64,000 bases of DNA, taken from contig NC_084898.1 in assembly GCF_958979055.1 (NCBI RefSeq), positions 20,541,124 to 20,605,123 of the forward strand, in the 5' to 3' direction. The notes under the pieces were generated by a model. That model was not told where the DNA came from. It searched no databases and worked only from the letters and a program-made list of their open reading frames with translations. Of this stretch, positions 21,413-33,053 are shown piece by piece. The DNA comes from Alnus glutinosa (Eukaryota > Streptophyta > Magnoliopsida > Fagales > Betulaceae). A program made the position numbers and the translations under genes. How positions within the stretch are numbered: position 1 is the stretch's first letter; each line of letters opens with the position of its first letter.

Positions 21413-22330
21413 AGCATTCTTTTGTAGGATGAATAAAGTTGGCTCTTCATCCAACTTTACAATCAACTATTTTATTAGTCAACTTCAGAGTCATGCCCCT
21501 CAAACAATCTCTAGATTTGCAATAATAAATAAATAAAACCATGTCCACGACCGAAGATTAAGCAAACAACTGTCCATCTCTTTGCATATTAATTTTTTTT
21601 TCTCCAACCGACAAACTAGCATTAAGATATATGAGGGCTTGTTTGTTTATATTTTTTTATGACTGTTTTTCACTTTTTCGCTGAATAAAAAAACACTTAC
21701 TAACAAATAATTTGACACACAAAATACATAGAGAAACTTCATTAACCCATCTAAACTTCCATTACATTTACAATTATCCTTTTAAACTTTAAAAACTCTC
21801 AATTTAGTGTATTTATTTTTATTTTTCTTTTTCTTCAACTTTACCCATCCATTACAATTTTCAGTTAAATCTTAACGAAGGGATATCAAAATTCTCAAAC
21901 TACAATTCCTTATTTTTAGGGGAAAAAAAATGCAAAGATTTAAGCGTTGGTTAGAATTTAAAAGAATTTTCAAAAATACCGTCTAAATATTTGAAAAAAA
22001 AATGGAGATTTTTGAAATTTTGATAGGATTTAATGAAAAATCTTAACGGATGGGTGAAATTGAAAAAAATAAATAAAAAATAAAAAATAACTGAAAGACA
22101 GAGACACTAAATTTAGAGTTTTTGAAGTTTAGTGGAGTAATGACAAAAGCGACGACAATTCAAAATGGTTAAGTGAAATTCTCCAAATACTTATAAAACA
22201 CTTATTGAATTGAGTCTTTGACCATCTAATCTGAAAAACAATATTTGGTGTCAAGCGATAAAAGTCAAAGCATTTTATGGTATTTAAAACAGCACCCATA
22301 AACAAATACGGAGCCAAAAACGCTTATGGG
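21298..22330. other. Unit tail (to about 21.58 kb) then AT-rich spacer
   Basis: The segment 21306-21580 is almost identical to 63785-64000, except for a longer CT/TA microsatellite (21366-21411). From 21640 to 22320 the DNA is AT-rich with ends that look loosely inverted (GGCTTGTTTGTTTAT near 21636, ATAAACAAATACGGAGCC near 22300); it may be an old TIR element, but I could not settle its borders. No gene is seen. Confidence 0.5.
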
Positions 22331-22388
22331 TAATGGCAAAAAAAAATTGTTAGTAAGGGCCAATAGACTAAATTTTAATTTTTTACCC

Positions 22389-22420
<32 letters not shown>

Positions 22421-22701
22421 TGAAATTCCGGGGGAGGAGGCAGGCTAGGGCCTATACAACTATATCAGCCCCTTAAATCCGTCTTTGCCCGTAAAGCATG
22501 TCATTCACGTGAACAGAGCAATACCATTGTACCCGAACAACGCTCGCAACTATTTTCATTTTTATATAATGTCACAACTAAAAAGTTATATATATTTTCA
22601 TATATATATATATCGAAGGAGCCCAATGGTCCGACGAACTTTGATGATTTGAAAAGAATAAGCTTAAACTCAAAAAATTGTTTAAGGTTTTATATATATA
22701 T
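22331..22701. other. Low-complexity spacer
   Basis: A/T homopolymer runs, then a short GC-rich remnant at 22430-22490 (GGGGGAGGAGGCAGGC) perhaps related to the element at 21092-21297. No gene is seen. Confidence 0.4.
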
Positions 22702-22899
22702 GAGATAATTGCACCATTGGTCCCTGTGGTATACCATAATTATTTTTTACTTCTTATGGTTCAAAAAGTTCATGGGAGGTCCTTGTGGTTAGCAATAATT
22801 ATAAATCGATCCCTAGAGTCAAATTCAGTTAAAAATTTTAACAGATTCTGTTTATTTTATTTTATTATTTTTTTTTAAAAAAAAATAAGTAAATTTATT

Positions 22900-22941
<42 letters not shown>

Positions 22942-23009
22942 TTAAGATGGACACGTGTTGCCATCTTATTGGCGATACGTAGCGCTAACGTGACATTTGA
23001 CAGAATCTG
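22702..23009. mobile_element. Truncated fold-back element (one arm), relative of 32261-32831
   Basis: It begins GAGATAATTGCACCATTGGTCC like the left arm of the complete element at 32261 and runs past a TA repeat into the start of the opposite arm (TTGCCATCTTATTGG, CATTTGACAGAATCTG). It stops at 23009, where the 90-bp repeats begin. Confidence 0.7.
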
Positions 23010-23020
23010 CGTGTCTGGTT

Positions 23021-23215
23021 TAGATCGTATCGAAGTATGGATATAAGACTATAAAGTCAAATACTCATCAAACCCCTCAATTTTAACCAATTAATTCCGT
23101 TTTGGGTTTGCAGGTCGTATCAAAACATGAATATAAGACTATAAGGTCAAATACTCATCAAACCCCTCAACTTTAATCAATTAATTTCGTGTTGTGTTTG
23201 CAGGTCGTATAAAAA
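23021..23215 (+). repeat. 90-bp direct tandem repeat
   Basis: TCGTATC markers at about 23025, 23115 and 23205 give a 90-bp period; two full units and a partial third are present. The unit contains ATATAAGACTATAAGGTCAA and TCATCAAACCCCTCAA. A single diverged unit lies at about 9045-9135, upstream of RLP-1. Confidence 0.82.
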
Positions 23216-23800
23216 CTTATCAACCCTAAATGTCGCATGTCGGGTTTGAGTCTTGTCGATACATGTGTATAAGACTATATAGGTCAACTCTAATCCGGCC
23301 GACCAATTTAATTAAACAGATTAAATTTTTAAATCTTAACCAACTAATTTAGTATTGAATCCATGTCAAAAATTGATAGACCTAATTTAAAGAGGCAGCA
23401 TTCAAAGAATGTTGTCTTATTGTGTGTAAAATTCAATGCAAGCAAGCCAGTTTGTTAGCAACCACATCTATCGAACAAACGTCGATGCAGTGAGGCTCCA
23501 TGCATGTGAATTGTGTGAGAAATTAATAAGCAATTGGAATTTTAAAAGGTTTCCAAAAATGTTCACCATCGCTCTCACCTTCTAACTCTCCTATGCTTAA
23601 AGACTTTTTGTTTTTTTGACCTTTATCGCCGCCACGGCAGAACTAGAAAAATAATTTTAGGGGTTCTAAAGCTAAAATAATTAAATTTTTGAGGGGTTCA
23701 TTTTATAAAAATACCAAAAATCTGATGATTTTTTTGAAAATTTGGAGGGGTTGGAACCCCCCAATTCTTGGGCTGGTTCCACCCATATATATATATACTG
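23216..23800. other. Spacer with remnant GGGGTT/AACCCC element, no gene
   Basis: Mixed AT-rich DNA. The segment 23625-23790 (CGCCGCCACGGCAGAAC to GGCTGGTTCCACCC) has loosely inverted ends and resembles the small hAT-like MITE class. No exon is seen. Confidence 0.4.
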
Positions 23801-24260
23801 CCTTATGCAGCCCATTCTTTGATTTTTGTTCAAAGTTTAAGGGATCGAAACATTTTTGACTAATTTGGGGTCGTTAACGCACCCATCTCCTGTTCTTAAT
23901 CTATTATTCTTGTAACCCTCTCATGTTATTGAATGAATGATGTACTTATTAAAAAAAGAAAAAAAAAATTATATATATATAGATTTTTCATTTACGTCCC
24001 GTGTCTTTAAAATTGGATATTAATAACCAAACGATTTTGATATTTTCACTTACAGAAATTCTGATACCACATTTTTGTGCTTTTCATGATTTTTATTTTC
24101 ATTTTAAAAGAGACAAAATATTATTTTATGCATTATGTACTATATAGTATTCGATCTTTGAAAGAAGGAAAGACACGAGTATAAGAAAGAATATTGGAAA
24201 ACATGGTTGGACCCATGGTGAAGTGGGTAAGAGAGAAGCCATGGTTTGATTAAAAATGTC
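23801..24260. repeat. Paralogous block carrying the empty site of the 866-bp element
   Basis: It aligns with 1-199 plus 1069-1290. At 24041-24060 it reads TTTCACTTACAGAAATT with no insertion. The poly-T region of the first copy is replaced here by a different sequence with a TA run (about 23875-23985). Confidence 0.82.
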
Positions 24261-25225
24261 TGTTTAGTTTAGTGTGTCATACAGTCAAACAATGTACTAT
24301 GATGCCCAAAGGGACGCTTTAATTAGGGTGTACAAGTAGATGTTATTATTTATAATATTTTTAGTTGTATTTAAAAAGTACAGACATCAAATTTTAAATA
24401 TCCACATCATATTTTTACTAACTGTATCCGCAAAGTTATTGGCTTATTGAATTTATTAATTAAATGCGGTTATTATTTGCTATCCACATATTACATAATA
24501 CGCATTTTGGACCTGTTTTAGCTTTTTTGGCATTCTTTTAAGTATTTATTAAAGCCTATTTTAAACGATTTTGAAAATAATTTAAGTCTATTTTTAATGT
24601 TTTGGGTTTGTTTTATTTTCTTTTAAGCCCTAATCTTTTGATTAATATATATTGATTTCACATTAATTACTTTTGCATATTTACCAAGTGTTACACAAAA
24701 AAGCAACATAAAAAAATAATAATAATAATAATATAAACATAACTCAAAACGATGTTATTTTAATATTAAACTCAAAACGAAGTCATCTTGATGAATATAT
24801 GAATAGTTATACTTAAAATTATGACAGTTATACTTCGAATAAAATCAAGCCAGAAAAAACGAAAGGCGATCAGTTTTAAAAAATAATTTGACAAGGGAAT
24901 GGTTAAACTCAAAAAAATAATTTACAGCTTTAAAAATGGATAAACTATTTTACGAACATTAAAAAAGTTTTTATGGTCAAATTAAAAATATTTTTAGTTT
25001 GACTATTACTCTCAGTCGAACCAAACACTAAAAAATATGAAAAATACATTTTTTTAAAAGTCATTTAACGCCAGACGAAACCTTAATTAATTGATATGTC
25101 CAGATTTAATTATGAAGCATATTAGTGTGTTTTTTTTTTTTTTTTTTTTTTTTTATATCTGAATACGTGAAAATAATTATAAGAAATGATCATTCCCACT
25201 CATTGATTCAGAAGGAAGAGGGTAA
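24261..25225. other. AT-rich spacer, nothing recognised
   Basis: Contains short AT microsatellites and a T run near 25130-25155. I see no coding exon, RNA gene or element ends. Confidence 0.4.
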
Positions 25226-26300
25226 AGGATCCTAAAACTTAAAAAGAGGTGGACTGACTAACAACGTACCCAAAACAAATTAAAATAGTACAAAAATACA
25301 TACAAATAACAGAAAATAAGTCACACAAGAAAACTTTTGCAGCAAACAGACCACCACGAATGCAAAATCCTCTAGTATTGACTGAAACAGAAAGGCCCTG
25401 AAGTACCAATAGTAAGAACTCGATCATTACAAGCTTGAAATAAGCGATTTTCAGGACCAAGAGAAAATTTTCATGCATATAATAATCTGAATTATGTAAA
25501 AAAAAATCGAAAGAATTATTAACTCAACACCAATTTAGACTGTGACTGTGAGATACCGAATATCAATAGGATAAAAAACTAAAGAAAATGAACGACAAAA
25601 TTGGAAATCAAAAGCTCATGCAGATACATAATAAACCAATTCATACAAATTCAAGCAAAAATCAAGCATCTTGGAGAATTCACATGAAAAAATCATCGTC
25701 AACATAATGCCACGACAAAAAGAAAAAAACTATGAAACAGTTCCCAAAAGTCAGCAATTTTGGGAGTGTAAAGAATCAAATCGACAGCAAACTCGAAAAC
25801 CCATTTCTTGAAAAGGGAATTAAAGATGGAAATGAGGGAATTTAAGGGAGAAAAATGAATAGAAAACGAAGACTGGGGGTGTTTGGTGCGAAAGAAAATT
25901 ACCTGAAAGTCGACCAAAGAGAATCCCAACGAGAAAGGTAGATTCTGGAAAGTCGTGTGGAGGCCACAGACGCGTGCGCATTTGACATCCTGCATGATCG
26001 AAATGTCAACCAGGCCCTCCGAGCTAGACTTATGCCACTGGGCTAACCTGCACCACTTTGATTTCACCAATTGGGCTGTCCCGCATAATGGGCTCAGCTG
26101 AAACCCGGCCCATTGTCCCCGGGCCTTTTGAGAAACCAAGCCCCGAAAGGACTTCATTTGAATATATCAGATACATTAGCTCCTCCACTCTTTGAGGAAA
26201 CAGCCTTACCCCCAACCGCCGAGTGTTTCGGGATATATAAATGCATGACTTCCAGATTCTGCCGAAGGAAACAAAACTTGGGCAATTTTTCGTATTGAAA
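25226..26300 (-). other. Unit-tail copy with exon-like segment at 25915-26157
   Basis: The segments 25320-25740 and 25740-25970 match 60640-60860 and 62280-62510. On the minus strand an open stretch (about 26157-25918) ends with TTCTCTTTGGTCGACTTTCAG followed by GTAATTTTC, a good donor shape, and continues open past it. The region 26040-26130 has TGGGCT/GGCCCA motifs typical of plant promoters. It may be the 5' end of a gene copied with the units, but I do not recognise a protein. Confidence 0.4.
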
Positions 26301-26538
26301 TGCCACCCAATTAGTATTCGCCTCCTTCATTTTTAAGAAGTTGATCTAAGATATGATGAATTTAAATGATTTTTGGTTTTTTTTTTTATTTTTTATTTTT
26401 ATTTTTTATTTCTATACTCATTTCTTTAATTTAAGATATGGATTAATTTTCGCCTCTTTGGTTGAATAGGATTTTTTTTTTTTCTTAAAATAGTTTTTCT
26501 TCTTTAAGATAGTAAACAATTTCTCGAATTTGAAATTT

Positions 26539-27469
26539 GGAAAAAGTAAACATAAACCCCTCAAACTATCATTCAATTGTCAATGTACCCCATAAACTAT
26601 CAATTGTGTTAATCTCCCCCCTTAAACTACTAGAAAATGTCAATATCCCCCCTAAGACCAACAAAAAGACAAAAATGACCCTAATTTTTTTTGAATAAGG
26701 CAAAAATGTCCTCATAAATTCAAAAAAATTAAAACTAAAACTAAAAAACTTAAAAAAATAAAAAATAAAAAATTAAATTAAATTAAATAAAAAACGAAAA
26801 AAAAAATATTTTAAAAAAAGAACTAATTTTTTAATTTTTTTTTTTAAAAAAAGTAAACAAAATTTTTTTTTTGAAAAAAATAAATGAAAAAAAGAAAAAA
26901 GAAAAACCAGTTTTTATTAAATTAAAAAACGAAAAATAACAAATTTTTTTAAAGAAAAAAAACGAAAAAACAAAAGATAACTGAAATTTATTTATTTTTT
27001 TAAAAAATAAAACAAATGAAAAAAAAACCAGTTTTTATTAAATTAAAAAACGAAAAAGAACATTTTTTTAAAAGAAAAAAAAAACGAAAAAACAAAAATA
27101 ACTGAAATTTATTTATTTATTTAAAAAAAAAAACAAATGAAAAAAAAACTAGTTTTTATTTAATTAAAAAAACGAAAAAGAACAATTTTTTTTTTAAAAA
27201 AAAAAAACTGAAAATTATTATTTAAAAATAATAATAAAAAGCAGTTTAATTTTTAATTTTTTTTGGAATAATTTTTTGTTATTTTATAATTTTTTAATAA
27301 TTTTTTTTAGTTTTTATTTTATTTTAATAATTTTATGAAGGGCATTTTTGTCATTAGGGGGACATTGACATTTTCTGATAGTTTAAGAGGGGAGATTGAC
27401 ACAATTGGTAGTTTGGGGGGTACATTTACAATAATGTGGTAGTTTGAGGGAGTTATGTGTACTTTTCTC
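26539..27469. mobile_element. Mutator-like fold-back element, 931 bp, 9-bp TSD TTGAAATTT
   Basis: Left end GGAAAAAGTAAACATAA and the complement of right end TTATGTGTACTTTTCTC; the arms stay complementary for over 100 bp (CCCCTCAAACTATC against GTAGTTTGAGGG). TTGAAATTT occurs exactly at 26530-26538 and 27470-27478. The centre is extremely A/T-rich with three repeats of about 120 bp (AAACCAGTTTTTATT...). No transposase is present. Confidence 0.88.
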
Positions 27470-27479
27470 TTGAAATTTT

Positions 27480-27885
27480 CATTCTTGCATGTACTATATT
27501 TTGCAGTTCATTCTCTACAACCACCGGATTTTGCCATAATTTGCGACCGACATCCACCGGAATCCATCGTCGGTTGCCAATCGCCACCACTGGAGATTGC
27601 TGAAATTCGCATGGTGTTTGCTAAAAATTGCCAACCACTTTTTGCAGTCACTAAATTTTCGTACAAGCCAACCGATAACATATTTTTTATGCTGAAACAA
27701 ATGGAAGCTTTAAATGCATTTAGTTTCATGGCCTTCTTTAAGGATTGCTTGACTAGCACCGCAAAGAGTTTAGTAGAAAACAAATCGTTAATGCTTCTGC
27801 CCCTTAGACCAAGTTAATTAGCATGATTTTCAAGCTTTGCTAGGCACCACTTTCCCATTATGATCTCTAACCACGGCTGAAATAT
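27480..27885 (-). pseudogene. Possible LINE RNase H-region remnant
   Basis: Minus strand near 27885-27840 reads AVVRDHNGKVV, a typical start of the RNase H domain of plant non-LTR retrotransposons and related domesticated proteins; 27790-27700 continues with degraded sequence. Stops interrupt it. The remainder (27530-27600) has a CCACCGG-rich stretch that does not fit. Low confidence. Confidence 0.4.
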
Positions 27886-27889
27886 TATC

Positions 27890-27892
<3 letters not shown>

Positions 27893-27936
<44 letters not shown>

Positions 27937-28250
27937 AAGAATCAAAGGCTACAAGGTAATGCTGCCACGGATGAGTTGAGAGGACTGACCTAATGCCTAA
28001 AGTTAATTAATTAACAATTAATTTAAAGTGTTACTGCCAATTTTTATTTTTTTGAGATGAATGTTACTACTATATATATCTTAAACACGAGTTTAAGGAG
28101 CAAAAATTTGGGTTATGTATTTTTATTTTTTTTTGAAAAAAAAATAATAATCTAACCACATATGTCATCATAATCCGATCATCTACTTATAACCATTGCA
28201 TTTTTTTATTTTTTCTAATTGAATGAGGAAAGGATTATAATGGTGGATCA
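27893..28250. other. Poly-T tract and AT-rich spacer
   Basis: A T run of about 40 bases at 27893-27933, then AT-rich DNA. No gene is seen. Confidence 0.5.
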
Positions 28251-29226
28251 TTTCCACATTTGATCCCAAAGGAAGAAGAAGTGGGCGATCCTATTAATGA
28301 AACAGGAGTGAGTTCCCAACAGTAGACTCAAACCAAACTAAAACATCGCTAAAATATTTAAAAATGGTAGGAAATTGGTCAAACAAATGATCCGGTCCTT
28401 TCAGAGGGCCGCACAAGGTGGTTTTAAAAGTGAAAATAAAACAGATTAGGACAAGCTTATCTGTATCCCCACTTGAGACCTACAACAACCACCAAAAGAT
28501 GGCTGGAACAGTAAAAATGCTGTTAGAATTTTAAAATAAGATGGCAGGAAAGAGAGATACTAACACAATTTCAAATACAGTAGTTTCCCCTAAAGGAAAG
28601 CAATAACCCAAGTAACAAAAAAAAAAAAAAACAAAAAAGAGCCAAAACAACAACACAAATCCAGTTGAAGGGAGGGGCTGGGGTCGCCAGTGGCAGCGTG
28701 TGAAGACCACACGCTATCACTGGAAGACCTCTCTCCAGCTGTGATCGCAAGGGGCTACCGTGAACCGCCAACTACAGGGCCGAGGGAAAGTTGGAGGGAG
28801 AAGCGTGACCACCATGCCCCGGAAAGGGAGACAAACTTCCTAGCGCGTGCATGTCATGTTGTAATAAGTGGAAGTCGGGAGAAAATGCGGCGAATGTCAG
28901 TGGAAGCGGAAGACACCGGCAAACCCAGTCGAGAGGCACGTGTCGTGCAAAAATTGACAGAGGAACATAAATCTAAATCCAAAAATTTCAATCCAAGAAT
29001 CGAGCCAAAAATCGTACTAGACACAGTGGAGGAAGGGCATGTTCGGTGATAGCTGTGTTGATGGGAAGGAAAGAATATTAAATACCTCGAAGGAGGTGGA
29101 TAGGGCTAGAGCAAACTCCAAAAAGATAAAGGTCTCAGCCGAGGCGTTAACAGAAGGAAGCAAGGGGAGGAGAGAAGGAGAAAAGGGAGAGGATGGGGAG
29201 AGAAGCATAGAGCTTCTCCCTCCCAT
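28251..29226. other. GC-richer unidentified segment, perhaps retroelement-derived
   Basis: The segment 28640-29220 is much richer in G and C than its flanks, with purine-rich tracts (GGAGGAGAGAAGGAGAAAAGGG near 29165) and open frames on both strands (for example 28690-29049 plus). Neither strand gave a protein I recognise. It ends one TSD away from the CACTA element, which therefore inserted into it. Confidence 0.35.
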
Positions 29227-29229
29227 GGT

Positions 29230-29437
29230 CACTACAAAAAAATTTGCATTTAGTGATGTGTCTACAATAATCAACTTTTTGACACGTCACTAATTAATGA
29301 TGTGCACTACCCCTTCCTCCTCCCCCCCCCCCCAAAAAAAAAAAAAAAGCATTTAGTAACGTGTCTACAGTAACCTAAATTTTTGCCCTATTACTAAATA
29401 GTGACGTGTCAAAGATTGACACGTTGCGAAATTTTAA

Positions 29438-29484
<47 letters not shown>

Positions 29485-29981
29485 GTTAAATTTAAATTTA
29501 AATTTTTAGTGATGTAACAAAATTTAATACGTCACTAATTAGTGACGTGTCATTTGACATGCTACTAATTATTGACGTGTCAAAATAACACGTCACTAAT
29601 TGTCAAAGTGGCATGTCAAGAGTTAGTGCCATGCCAAATTGGAATGTCACTAATTCTTGAATGGCACATCACTATTTTAGTGACGTGCTAATTCGCGATA
29701 TTGGGGATTTAAAATGCTTAATCTCGTGCAATTTTCAGGTTTTAAGTTCTTTTTGGCTAAATTTGTAAGTCTTTTTTAAAAAAATAAAATAAAACAAAAT
29801 ATAAAATATTAAGTTTTTGATGAGTCAAAAATGGCATGTCACTAAATCCCCATTGGTGATGAGGTGATTAGTAACAAGTCACTAAAAATTTAGTGACGTG
29901 TCAGACCACCAAACAAGTCACTAAAACTCTGTCACTAATTTTGTTTTATTTTTTAAAATTTTTTATTTTTTATTTTTAGTG
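29230..29981. mobile_element. CACTA transposon (non-autonomous), 752 bp, TSD GGT
   Basis: It starts CACTACAAAAAAATTTGC and ends TTTTTAGTG, flanked by GGT at 29227-29229 and 29982-29984. Subterminal regions are filled with TAGTGACGTGTC/GACACGTCACTA motifs in both orientations, the expected transposase-binding pattern of CACTA (En/Spm) elements. The interior has only GT and TA microsatellites (29440-29484) and AT-rich filler, with no transposase. Confidence 0.92.
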
Positions 29982-30130
29982 GGTGTATGGATGGTAGGTT
30001 TTTTCCAGATAAAGTGAAGGTTTAGAGAGAAGGAGGAGAGAAGTTTCCAAAAAATATAACCATTACAAAATATAAAAGTGAACTGTACCCAACTTCCTTT
30101 GAAATCGAGAACGCATGGTGTGCGTGCTTT

Positions 30131-30668
30131 TAAGGATGTAATCGAGTTGAGCCGAGTCGAGTTTGAAGATTTCAAGACTGACTCGTTTATGAGTCGAGCT
30201 TAAATAGTCGAGGTCGAATTCGAGCCGAGCTATAAAATGTGTATTCAAGCTCGGCTCGTTTAAAACTCAGGCGAGCTCGAGCTCGTTGAGAATGATATTC
30301 GAGCTGAGCCGAGCCGAGTTACTCGACAAGCTCAGCTCAACTAGAACTCAAGGTAGGCTATTAAATTTTTCAATGTATGATCAAAGCGGAGTTCAAGCCC
30401 GAGTTTGTGAACAACCTCCAAATAACTATTAATAACTTAATATGTTAGTTTAACATAGTAAATACTATTATCAAAATATTATATTTAATATTTAATACAA
30501 TATTTACTTAGATAGTGTACTATATGCTTATTTAGTATGTGTGTGTGTGTGTATATATATATATATCGGGTAACATATAGTTAATTACATTTACTTAGTA
30601 TATGTTAATAAATTAGATAATATGTTAGTTTATGAACTAATTACTTAGTATGTTAACTAATATACACA

Positions 30669-30702
<34 letters not shown>

Positions 30703-31014
30703 GTAACATATATAACATATATTATTTAATTACTAATATACATACTTAAATTTATATAACTCATTTTTAGTAATATATAAGAGATATGAACGAGCTAACG
30801 AGTCAGGCGAGCGATCTAATTGAGCTTTAAACGAGCTGAGCTCGTGAGCCCTTATTGAGTTTTGTCGAGCGAGTCGGATATGTATCACTTACTAATCGAG
30901 CGGGCTTCTACAGTAACGAGCGAGTTTCTACAGTATTGAGCTCGAGTTCGAATTGGACTAAACCGAGCAGGTATAGGGCGGGTTGTCGAACGGACTGGTT
31001 TATTTACATCCCTA
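30131..31014. mobile_element. hAT-type non-autonomous element, about 884 bp, GAGCTCG-rich arms
   Basis: Ends TAAGGATGTAA and TTACATCCCTA are inverted, and both arms are dense in GAGCCGAG/CGAGCTCG words. The flanking 8-mers CGTGCTTT (30123-30130) and GGTACTTT (31015-31022) match at 6 of 8, consistent with an aged hAT TSD. The centre (30370-30780) is AT-rich with TA microsatellites. No ORF of note. Confidence 0.8.
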
Positions 31015-31319
31015 GGTACTTTGAAAAGAAAATCTAATATTAATTGTTTCTACTACCGTACAAAAGCCTATTTAAAAGAATTTGTGAAGGCATTATAACT
31101 CATACTTTTGGTCTACTTTACGTGCTTCTTGGTTTGGACAAAACGGAGACTTAATATATATATAAAACTACTTTTGAATAATGCTTTACTAGGTTATTGG
31201 TTTGGACAAAACGGAGACTTAATTGCCAGTTATCAAATTGGGTCTTGAGGAATAATTTTAAGTTTATATTTATATTCGCACCATTTTTGACACAACACAT
31301 TTTAAAGTCATGATAGCCA

Positions 31320-31396
31320 TGAATTCATCAAAACTCTGCAGTTAAGCGTGCTTTTGCAAGATATATATCAAGACGGGTGACCTCCTAAAAAGTCTG
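31320..31396 (+). repeat. 5S rRNA-derived sequence, upstream of RLP-2
   Basis: Reads ATCAAAACTCTGCAGTTAAG then CGTGCTT and, after a degraded spacer, GGGTGACCTCCTAAAAAGTC. This follows the internal promoter half of plant 5S rRNA (A box AGTTAAGCGTGCTT; C box GATGGGTGACCTCCTGGGAA) in order and spacing. The 5' third of 5S is missing, so it is not a 5S gene. The setting resembles Cassandra-type TRIM retroelements, which carry a 5S-derived stretch in the LTR; that link is inference. Confidence 0.75.
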
Positions 31397-31722
31397 GTCC
31401 AGAAAAATAAAAAACGAATAATATTGTGTTGTTGGGGTGAGTCGTTACACAAATAAGATTTGAGAGGATCTTAATCCGTGGGCCTCCTCCATTTCTTTCG
31501 TCACGCATCAACATCAGTACTTCTCCCGGATTCATGGCATAAATCACAGGGGTCATGAAAAGGGATTAGACGACTATGCAATTTAGATATGAACTACGTT
31601 TGGACAAATTTTTTAATTGAATTTTTGGTGAGTGTTAGTGCTTCCCCAACCTAGACATATATATATAAACTACTTTTGAATAATGTTTTACATGCTTCTT
31701 GATTTGCACAAAATGGAGACTT

Positions 31723-31848
31723 TTGTCCCCAATGAGTAAATCAATCGGCTAGGGACCACGCCTTATGTGGCGAAGGTCACTAGTTCGAATTCTTTTTCCC
31801 CTCTGGTGTGGACATGTTAAAAAAAAAGAAAAAAAAAAAAAAAAAAGG
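31723..31848 (+). mobile_element. tRNA-derived SINE copy 2
   Basis: TCAATCGGCTAGGGACCACG, then GGTCACTAGTTCGAATTC, GTGTGGACATG and an A-rich tail. It occupies the equivalent site to the SINE at 7171-7288 (between GGAGACTT and TAATTGCCAATTGTG), so it was inherited with the unit. The nearby site at about 31211 (GGAGACTTAATTGCC) is without it. Confidence 0.75.
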
Positions 31849-32260
31849 CTTAATTGCCAATTGTGAAATTGGTTCTTGAGGCATAATTTCAAGTTTAAAA
31901 TGTAGTTACAATTTTCAAGAAAGAGAGAAAAAGAAAAGAAGAAAAATGCTCAAATTATGTGTAGCTGACTAAAGTTAATATAGACAGTAAAACCCAATGA
32001 AAGCTGATGGTATCACCTTTTTCTTTTGAATACTTGCAATTAAGTAAGTCCCCCTTCTTTCTTTCTTTTTTTTTTTTCTTTTTTTTCTTTGTTTTTTTTT
32101 TTTTTTCAAACCATGAAGCACGCCTAAGCTTAATTAATTTACCCAAAAGTAGTTCATATTTATATATACTAGCTCATAACCCGAATTATGAGCAAGATTC
32201 TTCATTATAATTTAATTTTAAAATTTAAACACATCTTGAAAATCAAAGAATTTAAAGTTT

Positions 32261-32831
32261 GAGATAATTGCACTACTGGTCCCTGATGTATGCCATAATT
32301 ACCAATCACTCCCTATGGTTTAAGAAGTTCATGGGAGGTCCTTATGTTAAACTATAATTACAAATCGATCACTGGAATCAAATTGCGTTAAAAATTTTGA
32401 CAGATTCTGTTAAATGTCAAGTCAGCACCACATCAAACCAATAAGATGGCGACACGTGTCTATTTTAATAATAAATAAATAAATTTATTAAAAAATAAAT
32501 AAATGAATAAACTTATTTAAAAAAAAAAAAAAAGAAAAAAAAAAGGAAGGGGTGGCCCAGCCACCAGCCACCCCTTCCCTTTTCTGTTTTTTTTTTTTTC
32601 ATAATAAATTTATATTTTTTTTATTCAAATGGACTTGTGTCGCCATCTTATTGGTTTGATGTGGCGTTGACGTGGTATTTAACAGAATCTGTCAAACTTT
32701 TTAACAGAATTTGACTTCATGGATCGATTTGTAATTATAGTTTACCACAATGACTTTCCATCAACTTTTTAAACCATAGGGAGTGATTCGTAATTATGGC
32801 ATATCTCATGGATCAGCGGTACAATTATCCC
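32261..32831. mobile_element. Mutator-like fold-back element, 571 bp, 9-bp TSD TTAAAGTTT
   Basis: Starts GAGATAATTGCAC and ends GTACAATTATCCC. The arms (about 32261-32450 and 32640-32831) are inverted copies, and TTAAAGTTT flanks both sides exactly (32252-32260, 32832-32840). The middle contains the palindrome GGAAGGGGTGGC...GCCACCCCTTCC. No ORF. A truncated relative is at 22702-23009. Confidence 0.9.
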
Positions 32832-33053
32832 TTAAAGTTTTAGGAGTTTTTTAAAGAGAAAAATCATATTTAGTTCTTAAGTTTTCAGTTGATTTGGATT
32901 TAGTCATTGAGTTTTCAATTTTAAGAATATGATCCTTAGGTTTTGTCCAAGTTTAAAATAGGTCACTCTATTACTTTAGTTTCAAAGTTAATAGTTTGTC
33001 CGCACATCAACACCCCCAATGCAATGCCACATCAGCAAATACCAAGTCGTCAT

